64,000 bases of DNA from Magnetospirillum sp. XM-1 (GTDB lineage Bacteria > Pseudomonadota > Alphaproteobacteria > Rhodospirillales > Magnetospirillaceae). Below, in pieces: positions 27,192 to 36,669 of the stretch. A model generated the notes under the pieces. It saw only the letters and a program-made list of their open reading frames with translations, was not told where the DNA came from and did no database searches. Numbering within the stretch: the stretch's first letter is position 1; every line of letters begins with the position of its first letter. The translations under genes were made by a program, and so were the position numbers. The stretch covers positions 2,942,001-3,006,000 of the forward strand of contig NZ_LN997848.1 of the NCBI RefSeq assembly GCF_001511835.1. Direction: 5' to 3'.

Positions 27192-27398
27192 TCAGGTGTC
27201 GTCGGCCTTTATGGATTTGACGTTGCCAGAAGAAACAGCGAGCAACGAATGTAATTTTTCAAGCGATTGATCGCTACAGCAGACGGACATAATGCAACCA
27301 TGATTTGCAGCACAAATCAAAACCCTGGAGATGGAATCAATTGTGCTGGATGTCTTGTCGTGGCTAATTTTGCAGACACTTATTAATTCATCACTCAT
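27192..27398 (-). CDS. Small hypothetical protein between MCP and EAL genes
   Basis: About 68 residues from ATG at 27398, Cys- and Ser-rich (SVCKISHDK, LICAANHGCIMSVCCSDQ). It starts just after the end of the hemerythrin-MCP gene and stops 10 bp before the EAL-protein start, filling the operon gap exactly, which supports translation. The alternating IDSISRVLICAANHG pattern could be a small alpha/beta fold. No family recognised. Confidence 0.6.
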   Translation of the reverse strand: MSDELISVCKISHDKTSSTIDSISRVLICAANHGCIMSVCCSDQSLEKLHSLLAVSSGNVKSIKADDT

Positions 27399-27402
27399 AG
27401 CA

Positions 27403-29847
27403 CTAACCAGCATTTTGCTGGATCGATTTAATGCCGCTCAAAAACTGAACAACATCTTTTCGAATTAGTTCGGACTGCTTCGAAACGTCCCCCGCAGCCT
27501 GAAGCACCTGGGAGGCTGCTGCCCCAGTTTGACTTGCCCCCGAGGACACATCTGCAATATTTTTGTTAACATCGTTTACCGCTTTAGACGCCTCATGGAC
27601 ATTGCGGCTAATCTCACTTGTGGCCGCACTTTGCTCTTCAACAGCAGATGCAATGGCGGTTGAAATGCCATTTATCTCACGAATAGTGCCTCCAATTGTT
27701 CTGATTGCCTCGACGGAAGCACTTGTTGCCTCTTGTATTGAACGAATTTGTTCACCGATATCAGCGGTTGCTTTAACGGTTTGGTATGCGAGGTTTTTCA
27801 CCTCGTTAGCAACCACTGTAAAGCCCTTACCTGCCTCTCCAGCCCTGGCCGCCTCGATAGTGGCGTTGAGTGCCAGCAGATTGGTCTGGCTTGCTATGTT
27901 TTCAATCAGAGCGGCTACAGTTCCAATTTTGTTTGCTGCATCTGACAACCCCATGACAATTCCATCGGTCCGCTCAGCCTCCTGGACCGCATTTGCGGAT
28001 ATGGTCGCAGACTGACTTACTTGCCGTGTGATTTCGGACACCGAAGCAGCAAGTTCCTCTACGGCCGATGCAACAGTTTGGATGTTAACGCTGGTCTCTT
28101 CCGATGCCGCTGCAACCGCAGTTGATCGGCTAGTCGTATCACCTGCTACACGAGCCATTTCGTTAGCTGTGGCAACCAACTCCGTTGAAGATGACGCAAG
28201 TACCCCTACAAACTGAGATATCCTCTCGTCAAATTCAGTGGTTAGCTGCTCACGCCGTAAAATCCTTGTTTCTCTAAAGGCACCCTCTGCAATTTGCCTT
28301 GCTTGCATTGTGTCATTGGATAGCAAAGCTCCGCGAAACACCATGATGACCCGAGCCATCTCCCCAATTTCATCCTCACGTTCGAGGCAGGGAACCGCTG
28401 TATTTTTTTCTCCTGACGCAATTTTTGAAATTGTGGCAGTCAATGCAGTAAACGGTGTGACCACGCTACGAATAATTAGAGAAGTTGCAATAATTCCCCC
28501 AACCATCAACAGAACCATTGCCGCTGAAATTAGATACAAATCACTCTGAGCTTTTAACCGGATTGATGAGGCCATAAACATTAGGTCATTGGCAGCGGTA
28601 TTTTCCGCCTTTTTAAGAACTTCAATTCTGGCTGTGGCAGCAGAAAACCAACTTTGCGGGTCAATGCTACCTTGATTCATATTAATAGCGGCAGAATCTC
28701 GAATTTTTTCATAATCGCTTGCGATTTGACCGCTTATCATGTCCATAAATTCTTGTTTTTTTGCCTGAGAAACAAGATTTTTATAGGTGTTAAAATATGC
28801 AGCTTGCTGAGCAGACCTATCAATAAATCGTTTGTATCTCCACGATGGGAATGCCTCGGAGAATCCAACGGCACCAATTGCACGTTCCTGTCCCGCACGT
28901 TCTTTGCCTTGCGTGAGGGAAAGATAAGCATTCAGTTGGTTTGAAACTTTTGCACTCTCAAGACTTTGGGCAACGTCCGACAAATTGTTAAGGAGCCGAA
29001 CTATCAAGGACGAATATTCGTCAACGATATCCGCCTGTTTTTTGGTGGCACTATCTACGCTGGTGCGAATTTCATCAAGCTTATCAAGTGCGTTAGTGCT
29101 GTTGCCAATTTGGTTGGTTGAGACAATTTTTCTCAACCTATCAACCTCGATACGGCGAGAATTTAGGTTTGAACGCTGAGCATTGTTTCCGCCAATAACA
29201 AGGGCAGTTACACCTCTCTCTCCCTGTAACTCGTGAACAAGATTCCCAACATTAACGGCGTAATCAGCGAGAGCCTCAACACGCTTCATTTCACTAACAA
29301 CATCCAGCTTACCGGATATAAGAAAAAATGTTACGGCAAACGCCAAAATGCTTGGAATCAATGCGGCCATTAAGATGCGGTTTTTAACCTTGAACCTACA
29401 CAGAAAGACATCAACAGCATCTAAGATACCTGTCGTGCGACGCTGCTTTGCAGCACCATGCTGACGGTAAAGGGTGGAAAGCTGAAGGTCTTTGCCAACA
29501 ACATGATCAAAAAACCAATTGGTAAGATACGAAACAACCGCCTCAACCGCAGGTCCAGAATTATCGTTAGAGAGCAAACCTATGAACTTTTCAATCTGCC
29601 CAATAGCCTCGCTGTGTTCTTTTGCGTGCTCATCTAGCTGATCAAATGAGAACTTTTTCAGAATAGCTTCTTCTCTGGACGCATGCCTTCTGAATTGAAT
29701 TAAAAACTCATTCAGTATGCTGAGTATTCTATTTTCATCAGAATTTATGCAGCCGATAAGCTGGTTTATAAATTCCATGAGGCCACGGTGGTCTGCATCA
29801 ATGAAGTCTACACCCGTCTCGTACGTGGCGTGCCATTCCATTCTCAT
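27403..29847 (-). CDS. Hemerythrin-NIT-HAMP methyl-accepting chemotaxis protein
   Basis: 814 residues. A cytoplasmic hemerythrin domain is at the N-terminus (1-130: DADHRGLME, RHASREEAI, EHAKEHSEA, DHVVGKDLQL). A membrane helix comes at about 160-178 (ALIPSILAFAVTFFLISG). A periplasmic region with the NIT signature (VHELQGERGVTALVIGG), tied in other proteins to nitrate/nitrite sensing, spans about 190-440. A second membrane helix is near 450 (LISAAMVLLMVGGIIATSLI), then HAMP and an MCP signalling domain with [20 protein letters not shown]. The protein could combine O2 and nitrate/nitrite cues to steer swimming. It is first in an operon with the small gene and the EAL protein. Confidence 0.93.
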   Translation of the reverse strand: MRMEWHATYETGVDFIDADHRGLMEFINQLIGCINSDENRILSILNEFLIQFRRHASREEAILKKFSFDQLDEHAKEHSEAIGQIEKFIGLLSNDNSGPAVEAVVSYLTNWFFDHVVGKDLQLSTLYRQHGAAKQRRTTGILDAVDVFLCRFKVKNRILMAALIPSILAFAVTFFLISGKLDVVSEMKRVEALADYAVNVGNLVHELQGERGVTALVIGGNNAQRSNLNSRRIEVDRLRKIVSTNQIGNSTNALDKLDEIRTSVDSATKKQADIVDEYSSLIVRLLNNLSDVAQSLESAKVSNQLNAYLSLTQGKERAGQERAIGAVGFSEAFPSWRYKRFIDRSAQQAAYFNTYKNLVSQAKKQEFMDMISGQIASDYEKIRDSAAINMNQGSIDPQSWFSAATARIEVLKKAENTAANDLMFMASSIRLKAQSDLYLISAAMVLLMVGGIIATSLIIRSVVTPFTALTATISKIASGEKNTAVPCLEREDEIGEMARVIMVFRGALLSNDTMQARQIAEGAFRETRILRREQLTTEFDERISQFVGVLASSSTELVATANEMARVAGDTTSRSTAVAAASEETSVNIQTVASAVEELAASVSEITRQVSQSATISANAVQEAERTDGIVMGLSDAANKIGTVAALIENIASQTNLLALNATIEAARAGEAGKGFTVVANEVKNLAYQTVKATADIGEQIRSIQEATSASVEAIRTIGGTIREINGISTAIASAVEEQSAATSEISRNVHEASKAVNDVNKNIADVSSGASQTGAAASQVLQAAGDVSKQSELIRKDVVQFLSGIKSIQQNAG

Positions 29848-30558
29848 GATATCCCAGCCTCAAATTAAATTATATCGGCTCTAATTTGCATCAACTGCCA
29901 TGTTGCTCTAGTATTCTCCTATATGTTTGGCAGCTTAGAAAAGAATCATATTGTTACAGAGTTTCACATTATTTCGCCAACGACAGTTGATGTTTATCAA
30001 ATCCAGAGTAGTTACTATATTTCACCAAATACTATGTATTTTTTATTCGTATAGGGGTTCATATCGCATTCACATTGTGAGTATGTAATTTTGGAATTTG
30101 CACTCATAACGGGAGGAATGTTTGGCTGGTTTAAGATGTATTCAAAAGGTGGATGGATTTAAACTTTCATATACAGCACCTGCATTTCGATATCGGGGTA
30201 CTGCGATTTATTACCTATGAGTGTGGTGATAATGATATTTCGAAATCCCCTTCTTTCACCGTTTGCTGCTCACACGTGGGGGCATGCCGAAGGAATTATG
30301 GAATAGGGAAGGGATAACTGATGTCGGATCCAACAGGTGAGCCAGCGTGGCCCGATACGCCTCTGCCGCCAGCTTGGGCTCGGCTCATCGCGATGGCATG
30401 AGGCAAACCAACCTCCGCCAAAATCAGGGGGGGGGATTCTTCGTTTGTGATCAATGTGTGAATTCGGGACTTATCCGTTTAGTCGTCGCACGGCCACAAT
30501 GCCCGGCCATCAGACTGCACCCGCAGGATAAATACCTCTCGAATGAAAGGTAACCATC
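29848..30558. other. Intergenic region, promoter side of the chemotaxis operon
   Basis: About 710 bp with no supported gene. It must hold the promoter of the minus-strand hemerythrin-MCP operon near 29860-29960, which is AT-rich. A short plus-strand frame opens at 30321 (MSDPTGEPAWPDTPLP) but stops after 26 codons, before a nine-G run at 30428; it may be the relic of a gene. Confidence 0.4.
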
Positions 30559-30879
30559 ATGAACACCAGAATTTACGACCCACAATGCGACATCGACCGC
30601 CGCCTTGAAACGATAGGTGAGATTTTCCCCTGGAGACGAACCTACGAGGTCGATGCTGAAGGCTTTGCCATCCTGCAAAAATCCTTGCTGGCGTGTGCAG
30701 GCCATACGCGGCTGACCGACCCAGGTGGTGGCCCGTTATCCCAGAAGCACCTTGAAGTGGCCTTTGCCCATGTGGTCACCCAGGTCACCGCATGGTTCAG
30801 TAACAAATCAGATTATTTTTCAGTCCAGGCATCATGTGATGCTGCAAATGCAGCAACGCGAGCATCTAATTTACACTGA
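30559..30879 (+). CDS. Hypothetical protein
   Basis: 106 residues with an AAAGG ribosome site about nine bases upstream of the ATG. It is helical (QKSLLACAGHTRL, LEVAFAHVVTQVTAWF) and has no signal peptide or membrane segment. No family is recognised. The next gene on the strand starts 83 bp later. Confidence 0.55.
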   Translation: MNTRIYDPQCDIDRRLETIGEIFPWRRTYEVDAEGFAILQKSLLACAGHTRLTDPGGGPLSQKHLEVAFAHVVTQVTAWFSNKSDYFSVQASCDAANAATRASNLH

Positions 30880-30962
30880 CATAGACAGCCATCCTGCATT
30901 TGTAGCGAAATCATGCATATTTGATAAATAGTTCGCGGCAAACTTTTTCTCAAGGATACATC

Positions 30963-31139
30963 ATGAGCACCATTCAAGAATCACAAATTGCTAATCACCA
31001 AAAAGAAATTGAACGAGACCCAGATGATTACGCCCGCCCATGCTCGCATTGTGGCGGCATTACATTTGTTATCACTCTCTCAAATCGCCTAAAGTGCTTT
31101 GAATGCGAAGAGTTTTTGAAGGTCGATGATGTCATCTAA
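30963..31139 (+). CDS. Small zinc-ribbon-like protein
   Basis: 58 residues. Two CxxC pairs (RPCSHCGG and LKCFECEEF) spaced 19 residues apart suggest one zinc site, as in zinc ribbons. AAGGA lies eight bases ahead of the ATG at 30963. Likely a nucleic-acid-binding or assembly factor, by motif only. It is the last low-GC gene before the core boundary. Confidence 0.65.
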   Translation: MSTIQESQIANHQKEIERDPDDYARPCSHCGGITFVITLSNRLKCFECEEFLKVDDVI

Positions 31140-31581
31140 CGCTAGTGCGGGGTGGCATCATACGTAGTTGATGGGCTACTTGCTCGGGTATTCGTGATTT
31201 CTCCCAGGAAACGGGGCAGATTTGTGGGGGAGAATGTGGGGGAAAGGGTGGGGGATTAGCATTTTTCGATATATGCGAACCCCTTGAAAAATCAAAAAAA
31301 ACCGCTGGGTTGCCCCAGCGGCTTGAGTTTAGGGAGGAAACGTCCAAGAAAGCAGGAAAGGGGTCCGAGGACCGTCCTTTGCTGCACTGCAATATATATC
31401 GATGGAGCCAGGGCGAGGCAAGCCAAAATTTGGGTGAAAATCCGCAGAAACCTGCGGAATCCCGGCTTTTCCCCCATTGGTGGACGCAATACAGGTATGA
31501 CCACTTCGTGGCGGGAATCATGGAAATCCTGGCATGAGGTATGCAAGAATGCCGGCAATTCTTGGGCTCTCGGAGCGCGTG
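31140..31581. other. Island-core boundary region
   Basis: About 440 bp without a supported gene. Composition changes here from island-like to GC-rich core. It has G-rich tracts (31220-31257) and a strong hairpin at 31302-31321. No tRNA or other typical integrase target was found, so the exact island end is not defined. Confidence 0.45.
31302..31321 (-). terminator. Probable minus-strand intrinsic terminator
   Basis: Perfect 8-bp stem CCGCTGGG / CCCAGCGG with a 4-base loop. On its left is a run of A (31293-31300), which reads as a U tract when transcribed on the minus strand. No minus-strand gene lies directly upstream, so it may end an unrecognised small RNA or stop antisense transcription. 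Confidence 0.6.
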
Positions 31582-32388
31582 ATGTCGGTTCGACGGATGG
31601 CATGGATGGTGGGATTGGGCGCGGCGCTGGCCGTCGCGGCGTTTCCCGCCCGCGCCGTTCCCACGGTGGCGAACGAGGGTTTGTGCGCCGCCGAGGCCGC
31701 CACCCAGGAGCGCCTCTACGGCATTCCCACCGCGCTGCTCCATTCCATCTCCATCGTCGAATCGGGGCGCTACGATTCCCAGCACAAGGCAGTAATTGCC
31801 TGGCCGTGGACGGTGATGGCCGAGGGGCAGGGGCGATATTTGCCCAGCAAGGCCGAAGCCATCGCCGAGGTGAAGCGCCTCAAGGCCCGGGGCGTGCAGA
31901 ATATCGACGTGGGCTGCATGCAGGTCAACCTGCGCCACCATCCCACCGCCTTCGCCAATCTGGACGAGGCGTTCGATCCGGCGGCCAACGTGGCCTATGC
32001 CGCCCGCTTCCTCAAAGGTCTGTTCGGCGCCACCAATCACTGGCCGACGGCGGCGTCCTACTACCATTCCCAGACCCCCCATCTGGCCGCCGCCTATCGC
32101 GAGCGACTGATGAAGGTGTGGAACGCTCCGCCGAATGCCGCCGGCGGCACCCAGGTGGCCTCGGCCCGCGTCAAGCCGGTGCCGTCGGCTCCGCCGCTGC
32201 GTCAGGTGCCGGGCAACGCCCAGGTGGAGGAGATGCGCAAGGCCTGGCGGGAAAGCGCCCAGGCCGCCCGTGACGAGGCCGGCCGCATCGCCGACGCGTA
32301 CCGCAAGGCCCGGGTCGCCGAATACCAGATGCGCCGGGTCCGCTTCCAGGAAGCGCGCAATTCGCTGAACACCGCCACCCGTTACTGA
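31582..32388 (+). CDS. Lytic transglycosylase-like (SLT-domain) protein
   Basis: About 268 residues. A signal peptide (cleavage near FPARAVP) leads into an SLT/lysozyme-like domain: YGIPTALLHSISIVESGRYD carries the catalytic Glu, then VGCMQVNLRHHP and NVAYAARFLKGLF. These enzymes cut the glycan strand of peptidoglycan in the periplasm. The C-terminal third is an Ala/Arg-rich helical tail. The start at 31582 gives the best signal peptide; 31534 is the longest option. It converges with the DedA gene, overlapping by seven bases. Confidence 0.87.
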   Translation: MSVRRMAWMVGLGAALAVAAFPARAVPTVANEGLCAAEAATQERLYGIPTALLHSISIVESGRYDSQHKAVIAWPWTVMAEGQGRYLPSKAEAIAEVKRLKARGVQNIDVGCMQVNLRHHPTAFANLDEAFDPAANVAYAARFLKGLFGATNHWPTAASYYHSQTPHLAAAYRERLMKVWNAPPNAAGGTQVASARVKPVPSAPPLRQVPGNAQVEEMRKAWRESAQAARDEAGRIADAYRKARVAEYQMRRVRFQEARNSLNTATRY

Positions 32389-32993
32389 GCGGGGTCGGAC
32401 GGTTCCCCGGCCTGCTTGGGGGCGCATTGGGAACGGCCGCGCATGGCGCCGAACACGCCGAAGCCGATCATGAAGAGGATAAAGCCGCCCAGCACGAACC
32501 ACTTGCTGTCGCCCAGCCATTCCTCGAGCTTGCGGCCCATGAGATAGCCGCCCCAGGCGAAGGAATGGGCCCAGATGGCGGCGGCGATGAAGTTCAGCAC
32601 CAGATACTTGACGCGCGGCACGCCGGCGATGCCGACGATGAAGGGGGCGACGTTGCGCACCCCGTAGATCCAGCGGAACGACAGGATGAAGATCGCCGGG
32701 CTGCGGTTGACGGTCTCGAAGGCCCAGTCGATGCGGCCCGTCAGGCTGGGCCAGCGCTTGAGCAGCGGAGCGCCGTACTTGCGGCCGATGTAGTAGTAGA
32801 GCTGGTCGCCGAAAAAGCTGCCCGTCAGCGCCGCCAGGGCCAGCAGTTCCACGTTGATGCGGAAGCGGCCTTCCGAGGCCAGGACGCCGGTGACGATCAC
32901 CACCGTCTCGCCCTCGATGAAGGTCCAGGCGGTGATGAGCGGATAGAGCAGGTATCCGTATTCGGTCAGGACGTGGACAACCAGCTCTTCCAA
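32382..32993 (-). CDS. DedA-family membrane protein
   Basis: 203 residues with about five hydrophobic segments. Family motifs are visible: FIEGETVVIVTG, GSFFGDQLYYYIGRKYG and FRWIYGVRNVAPFIVG. DedA proteins are inner-membrane lipid transporters/flippases that support envelope integrity. The C-terminus is a short polar cytoplasmic tail. Single gene, followed by the convergent transglycosylase. Confidence 0.92.
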   Translation of the reverse strand: MEELVVHVLTEYGYLLYPLITAWTFIEGETVVIVTGVLASEGRFRINVELLALAALTGSFFGDQLYYYIGRKYGAPLLKRWPSLTGRIDWAFETVNRSPAIFILSFRWIYGVRNVAPFIVGIAGVPRVKYLVLNFIAAAIWAHSFAWGGYLMGRKLEEWLGDSKWFVLGGFILFMIGFGVFGAMRGRSQCAPKQAGEPSDPAQ

Positions 32994-33202
32994 GGCAATC
33001 CCATAGTTCTAGGGGTAATAACCGGCAGTAAAAATCCGGCAATATAGGGCAGGGGTCAACGGCGAAATCGCTTGGTTACGAAATCGTCATCGCTGGCGGC
33101 CAAAACCGGGGCTTGGAGCGGCGCTTGGCCGCGACCTGCGGCCATTGAGGCCGCAGCCAAGCGTGCGGAGGCACGCGCTAAGGCCAAGGGCAAGTCCAAG
33201 CT

Positions 33203-34312
33203 TCAACGGTCGGAGCGGGGCGCGATCCGGTTGACGTGGCCCATCTTGCGGCCGGGCCGGGCCTCGGCCTTGCCGTAGAGATGCAGCCGCGCCGTGGGGT
33301 CCTTCAGGATGTCCAGCCACTGGTCGGCATCTGCGCCGATCAGGTTCTTCATCTCGGCGTCGGAATGCCGTTCGGGCGAACCCAGGGGCAGGCCGCAGAC
33401 GGCGCGGACGAACTGCTCGAACTGGTCGGTGACGCAGGCGTCCATGGTCCAGTGGCCGGAATTATGCGGCCGGGGCGCCATTTCGTTGGCCAGCAGGCCG
33501 TTGGGCGTGACGAACATCTCCACCGCCAGCAGGCCGACCACGCCCAGCGCCTCGGCGGCGCGGTGCGCGATGTCCATGGCCTGGCCGATCAGCGACGGCG
33601 CGATGGGGGCGGGCACGGTGGTGGTGTCGAGGATGTGGTCGCGGTGGACGTTCCACACGGGATCGAAGGCGGCCCACTCGCCGTCGGCGCCGCGCGCCAC
33701 GATCACCGAGATCTCGCCCAGGAAGTCGATGAAGCCTTCCAGCACGCCCTGGCCGGCCTGGTCCAGGCCCTTGCCCAGTGCCGCCCAGGCTTCCGCCGGG
33801 TCGGTGTCGGGGCCTATTCTGACCTGGCCCTTGCCGTCATAGCCCAGCCGGGCGGTCTTCAGCACGGCGGGCCGCCCGATCTCGTCGATGGCCTGGCGCA
33901 GCTCGTCCAGGCTGCCCACCGCGCGCCAGGGCGCCGTCTCGATGCCGATGGAGTTGAAGAAGCGCTTCTCGTTGATGCGGTCCTGGGCGGTTTCCAGCAC
34001 GCTCCAGCACGGGCGCACCGGCACGTGCTCGGCCATGTGCCGCACGCTTTCGGCCGGAATGTTCTCGAATTCGAAGGTCACCACGTCCACCGAACGGACG
34101 AAGCGCTCGATGGCGTCCTGGTCGTCATAGCCGGCGATGGTGGCGGCGTCGCTGACCTGGGCGGCGGGCGACCCGGTCTCGGGCGTGAAGATGTGGACGC
34201 GATAGCCCAGGCGCGCCGCCGCCAGGGCGGCCATGCGGCCCAGCTGGCCGCCGCCGATGATGCCGATGGTGCTGCCGGGAGGCAGCGGCGACGACGCGGG
34301 ATCCTTGCTCAC
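33203..34312 (-). CDS. purK: N5-carboxyaminoimidazole ribonucleotide synthase
   Basis: 369 residues, the usual PurK length. It carboxylates aminoimidazole ribonucleotide with ATP and bicarbonate in purine synthesis. An ATP-grasp fold is evident: [11 protein letters not shown] near residue 18, [27 protein letters not shown] for ATP binding, and [17 protein letters not shown] near residue 280. Its start overlaps the purE stop by four bases, so the product of one enzyme can pass straight to the other. Confidence 0.97.
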   Translation of the reverse strand: MSKDPASSPLPPGSTIGIIGGGQLGRMAALAAARLGYRVHIFTPETGSPAAQVSDAATIAGYDDQDAIERFVRSVDVVTFEFENIPAESVRHMAEHVPVRPCWSVLETAQDRINEKRFFNSIGIETAPWRAVGSLDELRQAIDEIGRPAVLKTARLGYDGKGQVRIGPDTDPAEAWAALGKGLDQAGQGVLEGFIDFLGEISVIVARGADGEWAAFDPVWNVHRDHILDTTTVPAPIAPSLIGQAMDIAHRAAEALGVVGLLAVEMFVTPNGLLANEMAPRPHNSGHWTMDACVTDQFEQFVRAVCGLPLGSPERHSDAEMKNLIGADADQWLDILKDPTARLHLYGKAEARPGRKMGHVNRIAPRSDR

Positions 34313-34830
34313 GGGCGGATCAGGTCGGAAGAATCGGGGTCCACCGGGGCCTCGGCCACGGAATCGGTCTGGCGGGCGCGCCAGGCCTCCAGGGCGGCGT
34401 CCACCTCGGGATTCATCAGGGCGATCACCGCGCCGGCCAGCAGGGCGGCATTGGTCGCCCCGGCCTTGCCGATGGCCAGGGTGCCCACCGGAATGCCGCC
34501 GGGCATCTGGACGATGGAGAGCAGCGAGTCCATGCCCTTCAGCGCCTTGCTCTCCACCGGCACGCCGAACACCGGCAGCGTGGTCATGGCGGCGGCCATG
34601 CCGGGCAGATGGGCGGCGCCGCCGGCGCCGGCGATGATCACCTTCAGCCCGCGGCCCTTGGCCGAAGTGGCGTAGTCGTAGAGGCGCTTGGGCGTGCGGT
34701 GGGCCGAGACCACCCGGGTCTCGAAGGCGATGCCGAGGTCGGAAAGCACCTGGGCGGCGTGGCGCATGGTCTCCCAGTCCGACTGGCTGCCCATGATGAT
34801 GCCGACCTGGGGGGGGGCTGCTTTGCCCAT
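34309..34830 (-). CDS. purE: N5-carboxyaminoimidazole ribonucleotide mutase
   Basis: 173 residues. It moves the carboxyl group made by PurK to form 4-carboxyaminoimidazole ribonucleotide. The family start [16 protein letters not shown] and the glycine-rich [11 protein letters not shown] are intact, including the catalytic His. The ATG at 34830 has AGGA upstream; the longer open frame to 34986 lacks homology. It forms a two-gene operon with purK, overlapping by four bases. Confidence 0.96.
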   Translation of the reverse strand: MGKAAPPQVGIIMGSQSDWETMRHAAQVLSDLGIAFETRVVSAHRTPKRLYDYATSAKGRGLKVIIAGAGGAAHLPGMAAAMTTLPVFGVPVESKALKGMDSLLSIVQMPGGIPVGTLAIGKAGATNAALLAGAVIALMNPEVDAALEAWRARQTDSVAEAPVDPDSSDLIRP

Positions 34831-34978
34831 GCTGTGTTCCTGCCCTGCCTCGGGAAGAGAAAGGGCGGAATTATATGCAGACGCGCCCCGGACGCAAGAA
34901 CGGAATGCTGAAAATTCGGACAGGCTTGTTGTCCCTGTGCTACCATGCCCTGAAATCGTACTTCCCGTGGGGGGAAGC

Positions 34979-35719
34979 ATGGCCAACCAGTTTCGCAGCG
35001 AACCGGTCTATTCCGTCGGGCACGTCAACGAATACGCCCTCGACAGGGATTCGCACCCGCCGGGCCATCATCCCCATTCGCCCTATCCGCCCAACGAGCC
35101 GCCCCATATCCAGCACAGCATCGCCGACGTGGCCTCGATCCTGGGGCTGCCCGACGCCGCCATCACGCCGGCGGTGCTGAAGGCGGTGACCGGCCTGCTG
35201 GGCGAGGCCGACCGCCTGCGCTGGATGGACTCCCAGTCGCGGCGCCGTCAGGCCTTCCTGGAAGGCCTGGCCGAGCGCGATCCGGTGGTGCCGGCCTTGA
35301 ACCGCCGCGGCTTCATCCGCGAGCTGGAGGCGCTGCTCAGCACCGGCCACGGTTCGGGCACCCTGGTGCTGCTGCATGTGGCGGGAATCGAGCATTTGCG
35401 CCAGGCCCACGGGCTGGCGGCCGGCGACGGGGCATTGCGCCACGTCACCGCCCATCTGGTGGGCTCGCTGCGCACCTCCGACCCGGTGGGGCTGATGGGG
35501 GGCAGCGATTTCGCGCTGCTGCTGTCGGGGACCGAACTGGCCGCCGCCCGCGACAAGGTGCGCGACATCATGGAGCGCATCAACCTGCAGCCCTTCTACT
35601 GGCAGGGCGACGTCCACAGCTTCGCGCTGTTTTCCGGCTACCACGTGCTGCAGCCGGGCGAGAACGCCGAATCCGCCGTCGCCGCCGCCGACCGGGCGCG
35701 GCGCGGCCTGCCGGGCTAG
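34979..35719 (+). CDS. Degenerate GGDEF-domain protein
   Basis: About 246 residues. The first 80 are His/Pro-rich then helical. A GGDEF-like domain occupies about 95-245 ([17 protein letters not shown], then [13 protein letters not shown]). The active loop is GGSDF, so catalytic activity is unlikely; it may bind nucleotides or partners. GGGGGAAG precedes the ATG at 34979. It is divergent from purE and unrelated to it by function. Confidence 0.85.
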   Translation: MANQFRSEPVYSVGHVNEYALDRDSHPPGHHPHSPYPPNEPPHIQHSIADVASILGLPDAAITPAVLKAVTGLLGEADRLRWMDSQSRRRQAFLEGLAERDPVVPALNRRGFIRELEALLSTGHGSGTLVLLHVAGIEHLRQAHGLAAGDGALRHVTAHLVGSLRTSDPVGLMGGSDFALLLSGTELAAARDKVRDIMERINLQPFYWQGDVHSFALFSGYHVLQPGENAESAVAAADRARRGLPG

Positions 35720-35768
35720 GCCAGTCTCATAAGACACGGATGGGCATGGATTTTAGAGTCCCTCTGTC

Positions 35769-35830
35769 CGTCATGGCCGGGCTTGACCCGGCCATCCACG
35801 TGGATGGCCGAAACAAGTCCGGGCATGACG
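35769..35830. repeat. Intergenic palindromic repeat (REP-like)
   Basis: A 62-bp imperfect palindrome: CGTCATGGCCGGGCTTG at the left pairs with CAAGTCCGGGCATGACG at the right, with an inner GGCCATCCACGTGGATGGCC dyad. This shape is familiar from intergenic repeats of Rhodospirillales. It lies between two converging genes and may also aid termination. Confidence 0.75.
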
Positions 35831-35882
35831 AGAGCGAAGGTGGTGCGGATTTACGGGGCGCGGCCCCTTATCCGGGCAAATC

Positions 35883-36551
35883 TCAGTTGATGACTTCGGG
35901 CATCACCCAGCCCGATTGCAGGGCGATGCGGACCGCCTGGGCGCGGTTGGCGGCGCCGATCTTGCGGTAGACGTTGCGCAGGTGGACCTTGATGGTGATT
36001 TCCTGCAAGGACAGCGCGATGGCGATTTCCTTGTTGGTGCGCCCCTCGACCAGCTGGGCGAGAATCTCGCCCTCGCGCCGGGACAGGCGGTCGAAGGGCG
36101 GGGGGGCGCCGGCCGGCTTGGCGGCCACCGGGGTGATGGACTGGTTGCCGGGGTCCTCGAAGAAGGTGCTGGACGGCAGGTACTTTTCCCCCGACAGCAC
36201 CAGGCGCAACGCGTTGACCATGGCGGTGCCGCTGACCGTCTTGGGGATGAAGCCGGCGGCTCCGGCCTGCACGGCCGACACCACGTGATCGCGGGTGGAA
36301 TAGCCCGACACGATCACCACCGGGGTTTCGGGAACCCGGGCCTTGATCTGCTGCAGGCCGGAGAGGCCGTCCATGCCCGGCATCATCAGGTCGAGCAGCA
36401 CCAGCCCGATTCCGGGCTTCTCCTCGATGACCTTGATCGCTTCGCCCAGGGTGGCGGCGTCCAGAATTTCCACGCTCGGATCGAGTTCCTGCAGAAATGG
36501 CCTCAAGCCATCGCGGACCAGCTTGTGGTCGTCAGCCACCAGGATTTGCAT
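35883..36551 (-). CDS. NarL/FixJ-type response regulator
   Basis: About 222 residues. A receiver domain (VADDHKLVRDGL, VLLDLMMPGMDG with the phosphoacceptor Asp, VSGYS, IPKT) is joined to a LuxR-type HTH (LSRREGEILAQLVEGRTNKE, then VHLRNVYRKIGAANRAQA). It should bind DNA and regulate transcription when phosphorylated. The kinase encoded 118 bp upstream on the same strand (36670-38751) is the natural partner. Confidence 0.95.
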   Translation of the reverse strand: MQILVADDHKLVRDGLRPFLQELDPSVEILDAATLGEAIKVIEEKPGIGLVLLDLMMPGMDGLSGLQQIKARVPETPVVIVSGYSTRDHVVSAVQAGAAGFIPKTVSGTAMVNALRLVLSGEKYLPSSTFFEDPGNQSITPVAAKPAGAPPPFDRLSRREGEILAQLVEGRTNKEIAIALSLQEITIKVHLRNVYRKIGAANRAQAVRIALQSGWVMPEVIN

Positions 36552-36669
36552 GAGTCCCGCTCCCAAAATCAGTCACCCCTGCCCCGGCGAGGGGCCCCAA
36601 CCTACTCGAAAGTATAAACAAGCTTTTTGGAACAAACAATGGAGTAGCAAGGCGCCGCTGAAAAAATTA

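Noticed and set aside
31140..31581. tRNA or tmRNA attachment site at the island boundary
   Set aside because: No cloverleaf, T-arm or tmRNA-like sequence could be found on either strand.
31132..33042. 636-residue minus-strand frame
   Set aside because: It is antisense to the transglycosylase and out of frame with DedA; its Arg/Gly/His-rich composition marks it as a GC-rich shadow.
33236..34675. 479-residue plus-strand frame
   Set aside because: Antisense shadow of purK and purE, which have clear family motifs.
34979..35719. Active diguanylate cyclase
   Set aside because: The active loop is GGSDF rather than GG(D/E)EF, so catalysis is unlikely.
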